The notes under the pieces: generated by a model | The model's database searches: none | Told to the model about the DNA's origin: nothing | Seen by the model: only the letters and a program-made list of their open reading frames with translations | In this document: in pieces, positions 1 through 13,100 of the stretch | Position numbering within the stretch: the stretch's first letter is position 1 | How the letters are laid out: each line of letters starts with the position of its first letter | Origin: Anolis sagrei | Lineage: Eukaryota; Chordata; Lepidosauria; Squamata; Anolidae | Length of the DNA stretch: 64,000 nucleotides | Reading direction: 5' to 3' | NCBI RefSeq assembly: GCF_037176765.1 | Contig: NC_090022.1 | Span: 176,273,117 to 176,337,116, forward strand | Made by a program: the position numbers and the translations under genes

Positions 1-1008
1 TAGTTTCATATTTGTTTTCCTCTCTGAATTCCTCCAAATAGCCAGCAGAGGACACTGCAGTCAATCATCTGTTTTTATAATTGTGTTCTTCACTGTGACT
101 TATGCCAATTGCCATCTCAAGTATTAGAGAATGCAGATTGTAGCCTACCAAAACAGCTCTAATCTGCTAGTCTTAAGGAACCTACATATCTTTGTTTTGC
201 AAGCCAAGAGGTCACAATAAACTGGCTTCTGTGGAGTTGCCATTGACTATTTGCTTGATTAGTGATATAGTTTCAATGATGCAAGTAAGATAGGCTATTA
301 ATTAGCTTGCAAGGCCGATATAACACTAAACTGGAGATAGAAGGAAAGTTACTGCAAGAGAGCAGCAGCAGCTGGTCTTACATTTCTCTCATTCAGTTGC
401 TGTCCCAGTGTTGCTGTACAACTTGGTGTTTGCTTTGTCTTTTGGACAAGAAGAAGTGAGCACTCAGGATTAAACGCTTTTCTGTGAATTTTTCATTAGC
501 TCCTCACAAACCAGAGACTGTAATTCCCGGATAATTCTCAGATATATGCCCTCTTATTCTCTCATTTCCCACTTTCTCATTTTCCATGTTGACATGAATC
601 ATGGTTTAGCACTCACATCAGTTGTGTAACATTACAACATCCCCAACCACAGTTAATACTTTCCTTGCTATAATGATTATTTGCAAACCTGTTTCTAGCT
701 CTGGGCGATATTCTGATATAATAGGAAAGCATAGGTAGATGTTTGGGAAGATATAAAGCTAAACGCTAGATAATGGAAGGCGAAAGAGGGGAGACCTTGC
801 TGTCATATGGGAAGGAAAGGGAAAAGGCAAAGGCTTGATTTGGAAGAATATTAGTCCCTCTTTGGAACTGAGCCATGATGTAGCAATGCTTTGACCAACT
901 TTTAAATCTGTGTCATTGAAGTATTTCTGAGCTTATATCTGGCATAATTTGGATTTTTTTTTTCATTGGGCTGTGGTGGGTAGTATTTAAGCATATATTT
1001 AAATATTT

Positions 1009-1050
1009 AAGTCGCCTTCAGGCTGATATGGGCGGGATAGAAATAGCATA

Positions 1051-1090
<40 letters not shown>
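1009..1090 (+). repeat. LINE 3' tail with (AAT)n
   Basis: gtcgccttcaggctgatatg followed by gggcgggatagaaat is a typical LINE 3' terminus in squamates, here ending in an AAT microsatellite. The preceding 1-1008 is intronic, with no exon or repeat I recognise. Confidence 0.65.
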
Positions 1091-1091
1091 T

Positions 1092-1358
1092 TTTTGTTGT
1101 GTCAGGAGCGACATGAGAAACTTCAAGTTGCTTTTGGTGTGAGAGAATTGGCCGTCTGCAAGGATGTTGCCCAGGGGACGCCCGGATGATTTTTGATGTT
1201 TTATCATCCTTGTGGGAGGCTTCTCTCATGTCCCCGCATAAGGAGCTGGAGCTGATAGAGGGAGCTCATCCATGCTCTCCCCGGATTCGAACCTGTGACC
1301 TGTCGGTCTTCAGTCCTGCCAGCACAAGGGTTTAACCCACTGCGCCTCCGAGCGCTCC
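1092..1358 (-). repeat. tRNA-derived SINE, antisense, near full length
   Basis: Read on the minus strand it starts with a tRNA-like box (gcagtgggttaaaccc, ggttcgaatccggg) and ends ctcctgacacaacaaaaa. The same family recurs at 1438, 16087, 48241, 51640 and 58095. Confidence 0.88.
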
Positions 1359-1437
1359 ATTATAAATAACGATAAACATGTATATGAGCACACTGATGAT
1401 GCTGAGAGCCACCATGATGCAATGGTTTGAGCATTGG

Positions 1438-1703
1438 GTTTTTTGTCGTGTCAGGAGTGACTTGAGAAACTGCAAGTAGCTTCAGATGTGGGAGAATTGA
1501 CAGTCTGCAAGGATGTTGTCTAGGGGACGGCCGGATGTTTTGATGTTTAACCATCCTTGTGGGAGCCTTCTCTCATGTCCCCACATAGGGAGCTGGAGCT
1601 GACAGAGGGAACTCAACCCACTCTCCCCAATTTCGAACCTCTAACCTGTTGGTCAACAATCCTGCCAGCACAAGAGTTTAAGCCATTGTGCTACCAGGGG
1701 CTC
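1438..1703 (-). repeat. tRNA-derived SINE, antisense, more diverged
   Basis: Same family as at 1092-1358 (tttgtcgtgtcaggagtgac at its left end), with more substitutions and thus probably older. Confidence 0.85.
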
Positions 1704-1899
1704 CTAGCATAGGGCTAAGGATCAACTAGCCTTTGAAAATGACCAGTTCTAACTCAGCCCCACACATTGTCAAATATGGCCTACCAATTATGCAGATTTT
1801 TTCCTCTAATCAGCCCCGAAATGAACAGCCACAGACCCGTACCTAATATTATTGTTGCCTGCCATAGCATTGCAGTTAATTCCCAGGCCCACTAGAATT

Positions 1900-2170
1900 T
1901 TTGGGCTTGCACAAATCTTGGCCCGGCCTTTTAAATTTTAAATTTTAAAATTGCCTTGTACAGGCAGGATTACTTTTTAATATATGTGTATTATGGCGAC
2001 AATTTCTATACTTATATTTTGTTTTGTTAATCTTATGGTTATGTTGTTTTTTACTTTGTATGTTTTGTGATGTTACCTAGGAACCGCTCTGAGTTCCCTT
2101 GGGGAGATGGAGCGGTATATAAATAGTTTTATTAATTAATTATTATTATTATTATTATCATCATCATCAT
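1900..2170 (+). repeat. L2-type LINE 3' end with ATT/ATC microsatellite
   Basis: It ends with gaaccgctctgagttccctt followed by ggggagatggagcggtatat, the 3' terminus shared by many copies here, then (ATT)n(ATC)n. Confidence 0.75.
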
Positions 2171-2818
2171 TTGGAACAGTCAAAATATGATCTTTGCATT
2201 TGAAAGGGTCTTCTTACATGTGCTTATGTGATGGGGAGAGGATTTGGCTTGGAGACTGATAATCCTGTGTGGCACCATATTCTCTGAAGTTGGTTTTTTT
2301 GACACAGCTTTCTTCATTGACAGAGATGGGGTAGAGATCCCCCTAATTCATTTCCTTACAGTGTATACATTTTGAAACGTGCGTTCTGTTGGGCAGCTGA
2401 AGACTGAATTGTGATGGTAGCCTTTTAGCTGGTCAGACCCTTAATTAGGCACAATGGAAATGTATCAGGTTCCCAGCTGCTGAAACAATGGCATGGATGA
2501 CTTAATAATGGAAACATTTTGGATACTTGGGGAGGAAGTTTAGTGCTCCATGACAGACAAACCAGCAGATGGAGACAGACCTAGAACTAGAGATTCATCT
2601 GTGATTATATTTGGAGCTCAACAAAGTTTATGAATTCTAGTGTCCAAATGTCAAGCTTAATGCGTGTCTGGAGGAGTTACATTTTTTGGACGACACCTCC
2701 CAGAACCCAAAACTAGCAGCCCTGGATTTATTGGATTGTATACTGGTGTGTGAAAATGAATGCATAATTGGTAATCTGGTCCACAGCCACTTCTGATCTC
2801 TTTTCTGTTGCTTCCCAG

Positions 2819-2924
2819 AACTGGAGTCCTCGGCTGAACGCATCTCCCACCTCCGAGCCCTCATTTCCCAGCTCCCCTCTGCGGTTCTGGTGGTTCTGCG
2901 GTACCTCTTTGCCTTCCTCAATCA
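2819..2924 (+). CDS. ARHGAP4: ARHGAP4 exon: RhoGAP domain, central-to-late helices
   Basis: Acceptor cttcccag ends at 2818 and donor gtgagtg starts at 2925. It reads LESSAERISHLRALISQLPS then AVLVVLRYLFAFLNH, with the last His codon split (CA|C) into the next exon. Confidence 0.88.
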
Positions 2925-5900
2925 GTGAGTGTCTTGACATTGGTTGGCAAGTATCTGCTCTTTTCCATCATCCTTTCAACATAGGACTGGAGGTCGTTTC
3001 AGCAGGGTTTCTGCGGAGATGACTTTCTACAGTCCAGGGAATATTCTTCATTCTCCACATTTCATTCATCTTCTCCCCCCAGCCTCTCTCAGTACAGTGA
3101 CGAGAACATGATGGATCCTCATAACTTGGCTGTGTGCTTCGGCCCTACGCTGATGACAGTCCCTGCAGGCCAGGATGCTGTGTCGGTGCAGCCCCACATC
3201 AATGAGGTTGTGAAGTGCCTGATTGTGCACCACGAAGCCATCTTCCCTGGACCCAGTCAGCTGCCGGGCCCACAGTATGAGAAAGTCATGGCTCTGGCTG
3301 AAGAGGAGTACTGGTATGAATTGGGTGGCTGAGATGGAGGGGCTCGAAGGTGGGGTATTTATTTATTTTATTAATTTTACAATATTTCTACCTCACTCTT
3401 CTCACCCCCGCAGGGGGACTCAGAGTGGCTAACAAAGGCAACGATTCAATGCCGCAATAATTACAATTATAATAGCAAGATGAAACCATCTAATACAATA
3501 AATTAAAACAAACATTAGTTATACAATCTTAAAGCCATTTCCGTTATAACAATCGTATGGTCCGATTCAATGTTCAGTTTTTTGGGGGTTTTTTTTGTCG
3601 TGTCAGGAGCGACTTGAGAAATGGCAAGTTGCTTCTGGTGTGAGAGAATTGGCTGTCTGCAAGGACGTTACCCAGGTGCCGTTATATCCATTAGCCAAAA
3701 GCCTGGTTCCACAACCATGTCTTCAGTTTTCTTCTGAAAGAAAGGAGGGGGGACACCGATCTAATTTCGCTGGGGAGCGAATTCCACAGGTGGGGGTCAC
3801 CACCGAGAAGGCCCTGTCCCTCCTCCCCACCAGCCGTGTTTGCAAAGCTGGTGGGACTGAGAGCAGGGCCTCCCTGGTGGATCTTAGACTATGAGGCAGA
3901 ACATAGAGGGAGATATGTTCAGACAGGTCAGCTGAGTCGGAGTCATATAGAGCTTTATAGGCCAAGACCAGCACTTTGAATTGTTCTCGGAAATGGACAG
4001 ACAGCCAATAGAGTTGATGTAACAGGAGGGTAGTGTGCTCCCTGTACGATGCTCCAGTGAGCAATCTGGCTGCCATCTGTTGAACTAGTTGGAGGTTCCG
4101 AACAGTCTTCAAAGGCAACCCCACGTAGAGTGCGTTGCAGTAATCTATTTGGGATATAACCAGAGTGTGGATCACTGTGGCTAGATCAGACTTCCCAAGG
4201 TACGGGCGCAGCTGGTGCACAAGCTTTAATTGTGCAAAAGCTCTCCCGGCCACCGCTGAGACCTGGGGTTCCAGGCTCAGTGATGTCATTCACCAAATTG
4301 CGCAGGTTGGTTGTATAGACAGTGATGGTAACTGGGCTAGCATAAACTAGATTGAATCCAGATACTAAATGGTACTCGACCAGAGGTCCAGTAGTCCAGC
4401 TAATTGCCAATCCATTGATTTACTGGATAGCCACTGCAGCTTTCCCACTCCACAGTCCAGCAGAGAGCGGTTAGATCAGAAAAATGTAGACATAGCCAGA
4501 GATAAAATTATTCTATCATTTGCCAAAGGCCACTAGGATCCATCAAAAGTCTTAGCTGATGGTGTTATCAATGCACATCAAGTTACGGGGAAATAGCCAG
4601 ATACTTTCTTTGCCAGACTCAGAATGGCTTTCAGGCAGGGCTTTGATTGGTGTAGAGGTAGAAGGGAATACCAACCTGGAACATAAAGAAAAAAACAAAG
4701 GAGTAAGGTTTGCTTATGACGAGGGCCTCCTGATGGTGCAGCAGGTTAAACTGCTGAACTACTGAACTTGCAGAATGAAAGGTTGGCAGTTCGAATCCAG
4801 GGAGTGGGTGAGCTCCCACTATTAGGCCCAGCTTCTGCCAACCTAGCAGTTTGAAAACATGCAAATGTGAGTAGATCAATAGGTACCGCTTCTGTGGGAT
4901 GGTAATGGAGCTCCTTGCAGTCATGCCGACCACATGACCTTGGAGGCGTCTACGACAACGCTGGCTCTTCGGCCTAAAAATGGAGATGAGCACCACCCCC
5001 AGAGTGGACTTAATATCAGGGGAAAGTTTTAACTTTATTGTGCAGTCTCTAAGGCTATACATCTTTCATTCTGTTTGAAAGTGGCCTTCAAGGGAATGCT
5101 TTTCATTTCTCTTTGTCTCATCTCTTCTCACTGATAGTGATGTCTTGCCACTGGAGACCACAGCAGAAGAGCCTGAGACGGAGGGGACCCCTGAAACTCC
5201 AGCTAGTGAAGATGGTGAGTGATCGCAATGGCAGTGAGTTCTGGGCTAAGGAGATTTACCGGCCTGGCTCAAACACCATTATTGATCTGATTGGAAATCA
5301 GTTTATTTTATTTATTTACACTATTTCTATCCCGCCCATATCAGCCCGAAGGCAACTCAGTTTTGCTTCCCCTTTGCCTCTTACTGCTCAAACAAATTTC
5401 AGCCTCCTGTTTAAAATGTAGCAGCATTGTCCTTTGTGCACCTTGTAGCTCAGTAGTAGAGGACATGTCTGCATGCAAAAGAACCCAGGTTCAGTCCCTT
5501 CTAGGGAAGGATGGGAAGGAATCCTGCCAGAAACCCCAAAGAGCCACTCCCAGTACAGTAATGGTAATCAATTAGCTTAAGACAAGAGAAAAGAAATCAT
5601 AAGACTTGGCTTTTAGGATTGACAGTCATCAAACCAACACCACCAGGAAGCAAATTGGTGAAACTGATATTGCTATATTATAAATGAAAGGAATCACAAC
5701 AAATCCATATAGCAAGTCAGTGATCTGTGATAATCCATTAACACTTGTAGTAACAAGAGTCATATGATTTTGGTAGGAAAAGTGATCACCATTGATGCAA
5801 ACACTTTGTTCAGGTGTTGGCTTGTTTATATCAGCCTTCTGCCTGTGTAGACATTTTTAATGAATGGTTATAGCATGCCTTTAGTGTTCTTACAAAATGG

Positions 5901-7127
5901 GATAATCAGGCATCCGTTGTATATTATTGATATTCTATGTGGATGTGTAATAAATTGGCCTTTTACATTTGTTTGAAATATATTTATCCATAGTTTTATA
6001 GAATCACAGAGTTGGAGGAGACCATCAGGCCTATCCAATCCAGCCCCATTCTGCCATGCAGGAATATACAATCAAACTATTCCCTATAGATGGCCATCCT
6101 GCCTCTGTTTACAACCCTCCTGAGAAGGAAACTCTACCATGTTCTGAGGCAGCTCCCTATTCCACTGCTGAACAGCAATTACTGTCATGAGGTTCTTTTC
6201 AATTTTTAGGTGGAATTCCTATTTACTTATTTATTTCCTCATTCCAACTCTGCATAAGGCCGGCTTCTGTATTCCACCTTGTATTCATGTTCCCAAGTGT
6301 CATTAGCTCAGCTCTACCAGTAAAAACAATGCAGTGTTATAACTTGGCCTACGTTTTATTATGCCATCTGTAACTACTCCAACAAAGTGGGCAATTCCAG
6401 GAAGAGCCTGTAATTCCATGCTGGGCCATCCTTTCCTCTGGGTTTTTGTCTGGTCTGGTTCTGGAAAGGTCTTCAGGGCTTGGAGAGTGGGTGGGGCCCT
6501 TTGACCTCCCAGTCTTGCGCTTTCTTGCCCTTTCAGAGTGTGACTCCCAATCCGAAGTTCTGCCCCGCTCTGGCTCCATGGCTCAGCAAGAGGAGCGCTT
6601 TGTGCCACAGCAGCGAGCGGCCCCCGTTGGCTGGCGGCGAGGTGAGCGTGGTGGCAACCGGGGACTAGTGCCTCCCATTGTCTTGCCGGACAGGTGAGTG
6701 GCACTCCTTGCAGGGAGGACCTAATGCCCTCCGTTGGGGATTCAGAAAGAGCCTTATCCCCTTAAACTGGAAAGCTAGGTTTACTGACATATGTTACAGA
6801 GGTAGAAGCATCAAGATACCTGGGGAAGCAGCTACAACCGGGAGTCTTCTCTATTAGGGAAATTAAAGGAAGACTCAAGGCATCACTACATATTATTTTT
6901 CAACATGCTGTTTCAAGTGAAGGCTTCAAAAATAAGAAAATTGGGTTCAAGGCCACATAATCAGGACCAGGAGGGAGGGAGTTAATTTTTACTCCCCTAG
7001 TGTGATTTCCCTCTTCATATGAACACAATAATAATAATAGTAATAGTAGTAATAATAATAATGTTTCTATTCTGACATTCGTTCATTTTTTGGTGCTGGC
7101 CATCGACCATTATCTATCTATCAACTG

Positions 7128-7164
<37 letters not shown>

Positions 7165-10100
7165 AATGTACTTCTATTGTATTCTTGTACTTCTGGTGTT
7201 CGCTGTATAAGGACCTCATCAGACAAACGGGGAAAGAGGGGGACAACGGGGGGAATAGTCTTACTCTGTTCCCTCCTGTCGAGAAGGTCTGTTTTCTGTC
7301 ATTCCACATCCTTTCCCCCTTCAGGTCCATCTTTCTCCTGTGTTCCCTGCTTTGTGTCATTAGGAGTCAGGTAACATTTGACTCCTCCAAAGGTACCTGG
7401 GTGTTGTGACTCGGCTGGAACCACAGACACAGACTGATAGTGATGTGACTCAGATGGGGTCTCAGAGTGACTCTGATGAGGATGATGGGATTCAGGTTCA
7501 CAATCAGATTCAAAACGTTCCTGTTGTAGACAATGAGGAACAGGGCGTGCAAGTTCATTTTCCCACAGCAGGGAATTACGTTTTTGATACTGAAACTAGC
7601 CAGGTGCAAATTGACTCAAAAAAGGAGGACAGTTCTCAGCCTGATAGTAGGCAGGAAGGCAACCAGGCTGACCTTGATGAAACGGGAATCTTAGATTGGG
7701 CTGACAGTTTGGAAATTAGAGTTCGAAGGAATGTGAGAATAGCCAACAAGAAGGAGGTCAGAGGCCAGAGAAATGCTTTCATGTATTGCAAAGGGTATTA
7801 AGCAGTGTGTTTGAAAACAAACCTTTGTCAGAGCAACTTCTCACTCAACCAAGCAGCTTGTGCTCGTTTTCCTGTGTACATGGTCTTGGGATTTTGTCAT
7901 GTTCTCATGGGACTTTGTTTCGTTGGTGGCGGTACCATTTGGAATTCTGCTTTTCAGTACTATGTTTTATTGATCTTAGGAACACTATTTGCTTTTTAAA
8001 TTTTTCATCTTCTACTTTTCAATAAACTACAAAGACTTCAGTCTGTGTGCAGTTCTAGTGATTTCAGCAAGGTGAATCTATTCTGAGGTGCAACACCTGG
8101 GCTTCGTTTCTCTACACTGCCAAAATGGAGTCCCACAGAGTCCAGCTGGAAGTTGGGACTCCATTGGGACTCCATTTCGGCAGCGTAGAGAAACGGGGAA
8201 AAGTCACAGAGAAGATGGTGTCTGATGAGATCATAAGATAAGAACATAGGATCATGGTGGAAAATGGAAAAAAATATATATAAATCTCCTCTCATTGTGA
8301 TTCTGATCCAGATACTCCCTTGCTTTATTGTAACTGAAATTCTTGCATTCCTCCAAGCAGTGTGTTTCAGGTAAAGTGTAATGAGCAACCAATTGGCTGC
8401 CATGTTCAGAATATTGTTGGATACCAGTTGTTCAGTTTGCCTACGGTTGCATTTCAGTTAGATGAGGAAGATCTTTCCCTCTGTTGATGTCCTCTGCAAC
8501 AGCAGCTCAGTCTTATTTGGAAGAAGATTACATCTTTCTCTCTTAACTGATGAGGATAGGTTTCCAAAAGGAAGTTTGTATAGACTTTTGGGATTTGCTT
8601 TGCTTGTTGCCTGTTATTTGTACTATTGCTGGACTGGACCTACACTGGGCAGGTTGAGGCAGCCATCTGACAGAGACTGGGTTGCACTGAGATGTTGGAC
8701 AACATCGTTCTGAATACCTCATAGGCTTCTCTTTGCCTCCTGAGCTAGTCTTCTGCTCTCATATGTAGTGGAAGCCAATGCCTGGTGTTTAGGTTAAATT
8801 CTACTGCCAGTCCAGTCAATCTTCTAATTCTGTGCTGGGAGAAAAGTGGCATGTTATTGAATTAATATATATGGAGTGAAATGGGGAAAAGGTGCCCATT
8901 CTGACCTTTGCCGCAATCATTAAAGTGTCTCAATTTTCTTCACTACTATGTATTCTTTCTAGATAATATTTTATGGATGGCCATTTGTTGGTGTGCTTCA
9001 TGTAGCAACATATCCTGTTTCCCTCTGCATTACAGTTTGACATTCTTCCCTAGAGCTCAGCTTCCCAAATTCTGAGTTCAAATGCTTCTGTCTGTTTTAT
9101 GATCCTTTGATCTAGTTCTAAGAAGTAGCTTTCGATGGTCCTGAAGAGCAAGAGAATGGTGTTAGTCAAGCACAGTCTACATTTTTAGTAAAATGAGATA
9201 GACTGCTGGTAAAATACACTGGTAAAATGAGATAGATACCGGTAATGGATTGGACTGTTTCCGTTTTTGTTGCGATGGATTATTAGAACCTATTATCTGC
9301 AAGTAGAAAACAGGAACAGCCAAGAGAAAACTATGCAGATAGATAATATCCTCTGCTGTGTTAGCTTTCTACTTGCAAAGTAGTTTTTATGGAAGAAAGC
9401 ATTCACAGATGTGAATCCTTCCTTTGAAAAATATTATAGTTCAGTTTTTCATCTTGGGGCTCTACTGTTTCTTTCAATAACAACAACAACAATTTTATTC
9501 TTATACCCTGCCACCATCTCCCCAAAAAACAACAACAACAACAATTTTATTCTTATACCCTGCCACCATCTCCCCAAAAAACAACAAAAATATTCTTATA
9601 CCCTGCCACCATCTCCCCAAAAAACAACAATTTTATTCTTATACCCTGCCACCATCTCCCCAAAAAACAACAAAAAAAATATTCTTATACCCTGCCACCA
9701 TCTCCCCAAAAAACAACAACAACGTTATTCTTATATCCTGCCACCATCTCCCCCCAAAAAACAACAAAATTTTTATTCTTATACCCTGCCACCATCTCCC
9801 CAAACAACAACAACAACGTTATTCTTATACCCTGCCACCATCTCCCCAAACAACAACAACAATGTTATTTTTATACCCTGCCACCATCTCCCCAAACAAC
9901 AACGACAACAATTTTATTCTTATACCCTGCCACCATCTCCCCAAAGGGACTCGGGGCAGCTTACATATGGGTCAAAATGGCCACAAGACATAGAAGCAAA
10001 ATAATCCATTAAAGCAAAAACATAGTAAAATAAATAGTAAACTGTAACAACCAAATAAAAACACAATTCTCAGCCAACAACACACTACCTTCTAAGCCAC

Positions 10101-13100
10101 AGCGCCTCCGTGTCTCACTCCGCTCCCTCTCATTCCGCCCCCTGTGCGACCACGTGGTCGGACACGTGTTCCCTCCCCTTATTCACAGCCACCGTTGGGG
10201 AAACAGCCCAGACCCACGATGCCTCAGTACCACCTATCATACTATCACCCCTGTCACAAGGTCTAGAGCAGTGGTTCTCAAACTGTGGGTCCCCAGATAT
10301 CTTGGCCTTCAGCTCCCAGAAATCCTAACAGCTGGTAAAATGGCTGGGATTTCTGGGAGTTGTAGGCCAAAACACCCAGGGACCTACAGGTTGAGAACCA
10401 CTGGCCCAAAGGCTTATGAATTTTAGCAAAGGAATGTAGAGGTTGAAAAAATCAAGTCCATAAGCTTGAGGAGCACCCTTTGATTTTGAATCTTTGCTTC
10501 TGTTTCTCAGGATTTCCATAGACCCGGGAAAGGCAGCAGCGAGCAAGTGCTTTAGACCACTACTTCTTAAACTGTAGGCCCCTTAGTTCATTGTCCTCCC
10601 CGTCCCTGACTGAAAAAAATGGCAATAGTACAAAGATACTAGATGTCACCTTGAGGCTGTTTTAGACACATACACACATTTGTGGTGAAGTGTTTACAGT
10701 GGACTTTGCAGAAGAGGCTTCAGCTATACTTCATAAAATTTCAAAATCAGCCTCTTTAGTAAGCCTCGCAAATGCTGACTTGTTGTCAGTAAATGTTTGA
10801 ATTTTTTTCTACCTATTTTATATGGTCATGTAAAATTTTCTCATAGCAAAATGGGTCCCAGGTGAAAAAGTTTACAAAGGCCTGCCATAGACTAGAGAGG
10901 GAGTAGACTTCCTCCCACCCTTTTAACAAGTTTCTATTTCCCCCTGTCACTTATCCTGCCAGCCAGAAACAATCTAGCCCCCGGAGTTCCAGGTTAGAGA
11001 TTGACACGGGATCCTCTGTGGATGAGCTGCTCCCTGAACCCGCCAGCAGGTAGGAGACGGTGTGGCTAGTGGACCTTTTCCCAAGAAGCGGCAGCATCTC
11101 AGCGCTGCGTGGTGGAGGATGACGGCACCTGTATGAACTGTTGCATTCCACCCCAGAGATGGCCATGCCTGGGCAACGTGGGCTGAGTCCGGGTGGTAAA
11201 CCTATCTTGTCTTTTTCTTTCTTCCTCTCAGGCTGCGGATGAATTCGGACGCAGGGGGTGGGGGTCGCCAGCGTGGCAGTGGTGGTGGGAGCAGCCCCAT
11301 CCGCAAGCTGGCGTCGCCCTTCATGGATGGGGGCCGCCTTCCCTTCCCGCTCCTGCAACCTACTCATGCCAGGACTTTTCACCCCACTGAAAGGTGAGAG
11401 CACTGCAGGAGGTAGTAGCAGCAAGGGCCAGTCATTGCGATGCATACTACTCCACTGGGTCTCAAACAATTCCCAGGAGCTCTGTCCAGCATGGGAAGTA
11501 TCTATGGGAGTTAGTCCAAAGCATCTGAGGGGAAAAAAGGCTGAGAACCACTATTCTGGAAAGATGAGATGGGAATACAAGAAATATTAAAGGTTACATA
11601 TTAAAGCAGCTCAGCGGGTTAAACCACTGCGCTGCTGAACTTGTTGACCAAAAGGTTGGTGGTTCAAATCCAGGGAGCAGGGTGAGCTCCCGCTGTTAGG
11701 CCAAGCTCCTGCCAACATAGCTGTTCAAAAAATGCAATTATGAGTGGCTGCCTGTCCACTTCCAAGCTCAATTCAAAGTGCTGGTTTTGATCTATAAAGC
11801 TCTATACGGTTCTGGCCCAGCTTACTTGTCCGAACACATCTGCCTCTACGTCCCACCTCGTAACTTAAGATCATCCGGAGAGGCCCTGCTCTCCCTCCCA
11901 CCAACATTGCAAACGTGGCTGGTGGGGATGAGAGATGGGGCCTTCTCGGCTGTAGCCCCCCACTTGTGGAACGCCCTTCCAAATGAAATACGATCGACAC
12001 CATCCCTCCTGGCGTTCAGGAAGAAATTAAAATCTTGGTTTTGGGACCAGGCTTTCAGACACTTTGACTGGAAATGGATTGGCAAGACGATATATTTGAG
12101 GATACGGTTTTATTGTTCTATCAACATTTTATTGTTCTATCAGCATTGAACGGTTGTGTTGTTAAAGTGCAAAGTATGGAACTCTGTGCAGACAGTCGGT
12201 CAATGCGACTTAAGCAATATGCAGTCATTGAATTTTTGACAGCAGAAGTTGCCACCTCAAAGGACATTTATCCGAGAATGCAATTATGTTGTTAAAGTGC
12301 AACGTGTAGTCATTGAATTCTTGACAGCAGAAGGTGTCACCTCAACATCTTTAAATTTACCCGCCCAGCGATGCACAGTACTCACATCAACACAATCACC
12401 ATAAACAGCTTGCATTCTCTGATGAATCTCCTTTGGAGTGACACCTTCTGCTGTCAAGAATTCAATGACTGCTGTTGCTTAAGTTGCATTGATCGACGGT
12501 TCAATGCTAAGGCTTCTCACCAAAATGGAACTGTAGAGGAGAGTCTACTGAACAAGCCAGTACCTGCTGCATACCAGTACTGCCATCTGTTGAGGAGTTA
12601 CGAAGGTGGAGGCATTACTTGTTATTCAACCCTCGTAGTTAAAGGTAGAGGAGCAGAGATCTAGAAAAAGAAGCTTACAACTTTGGTGTTGCAGTTATAG
12701 AGCCTGTAGGACACTTTTGGCCTATACGTTTCCGGCCCAGCTTACTTGTTTACGTTCCACCTCATAATTTAAGATCTACTGGGGAGGCCCTGCTCTCAGT
12801 CCCACCGGCTTCGCAAACATGGCTGGTAGGGACAAGGGACAGGGCCTTCTCAGTGGTGCCCCCCCCCCCCCACTTGTGGAATTCACTCCCCAATGAGATC
12901 AGATCAGCGTGGTTGTGGAGCCAGGCCTTTGCCTAGGACACAGCAGCACTTTAGACACTGAACCCGGACCACAGGACTGTTACGATAATTAGAAACGGCT
13001 ATGTTACTATGTGATTTTGTGATTATGTGACTATGTGATTATATGGCTATGTGATTATAATTAATGTTACTGTTTTTGATTTTCTATATAATATGTGTTC

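Noticed and set aside
3723-4289. 188-codon minus-strand frame as a host gene
   Set aside because: The sequence is an L2-type reverse transcriptase C-terminus.
9411-10004. Open frame of 197 codons with repeated PCHHLP-type units
   Set aside because: It is the translated minisatellite derived from a LINE tail.
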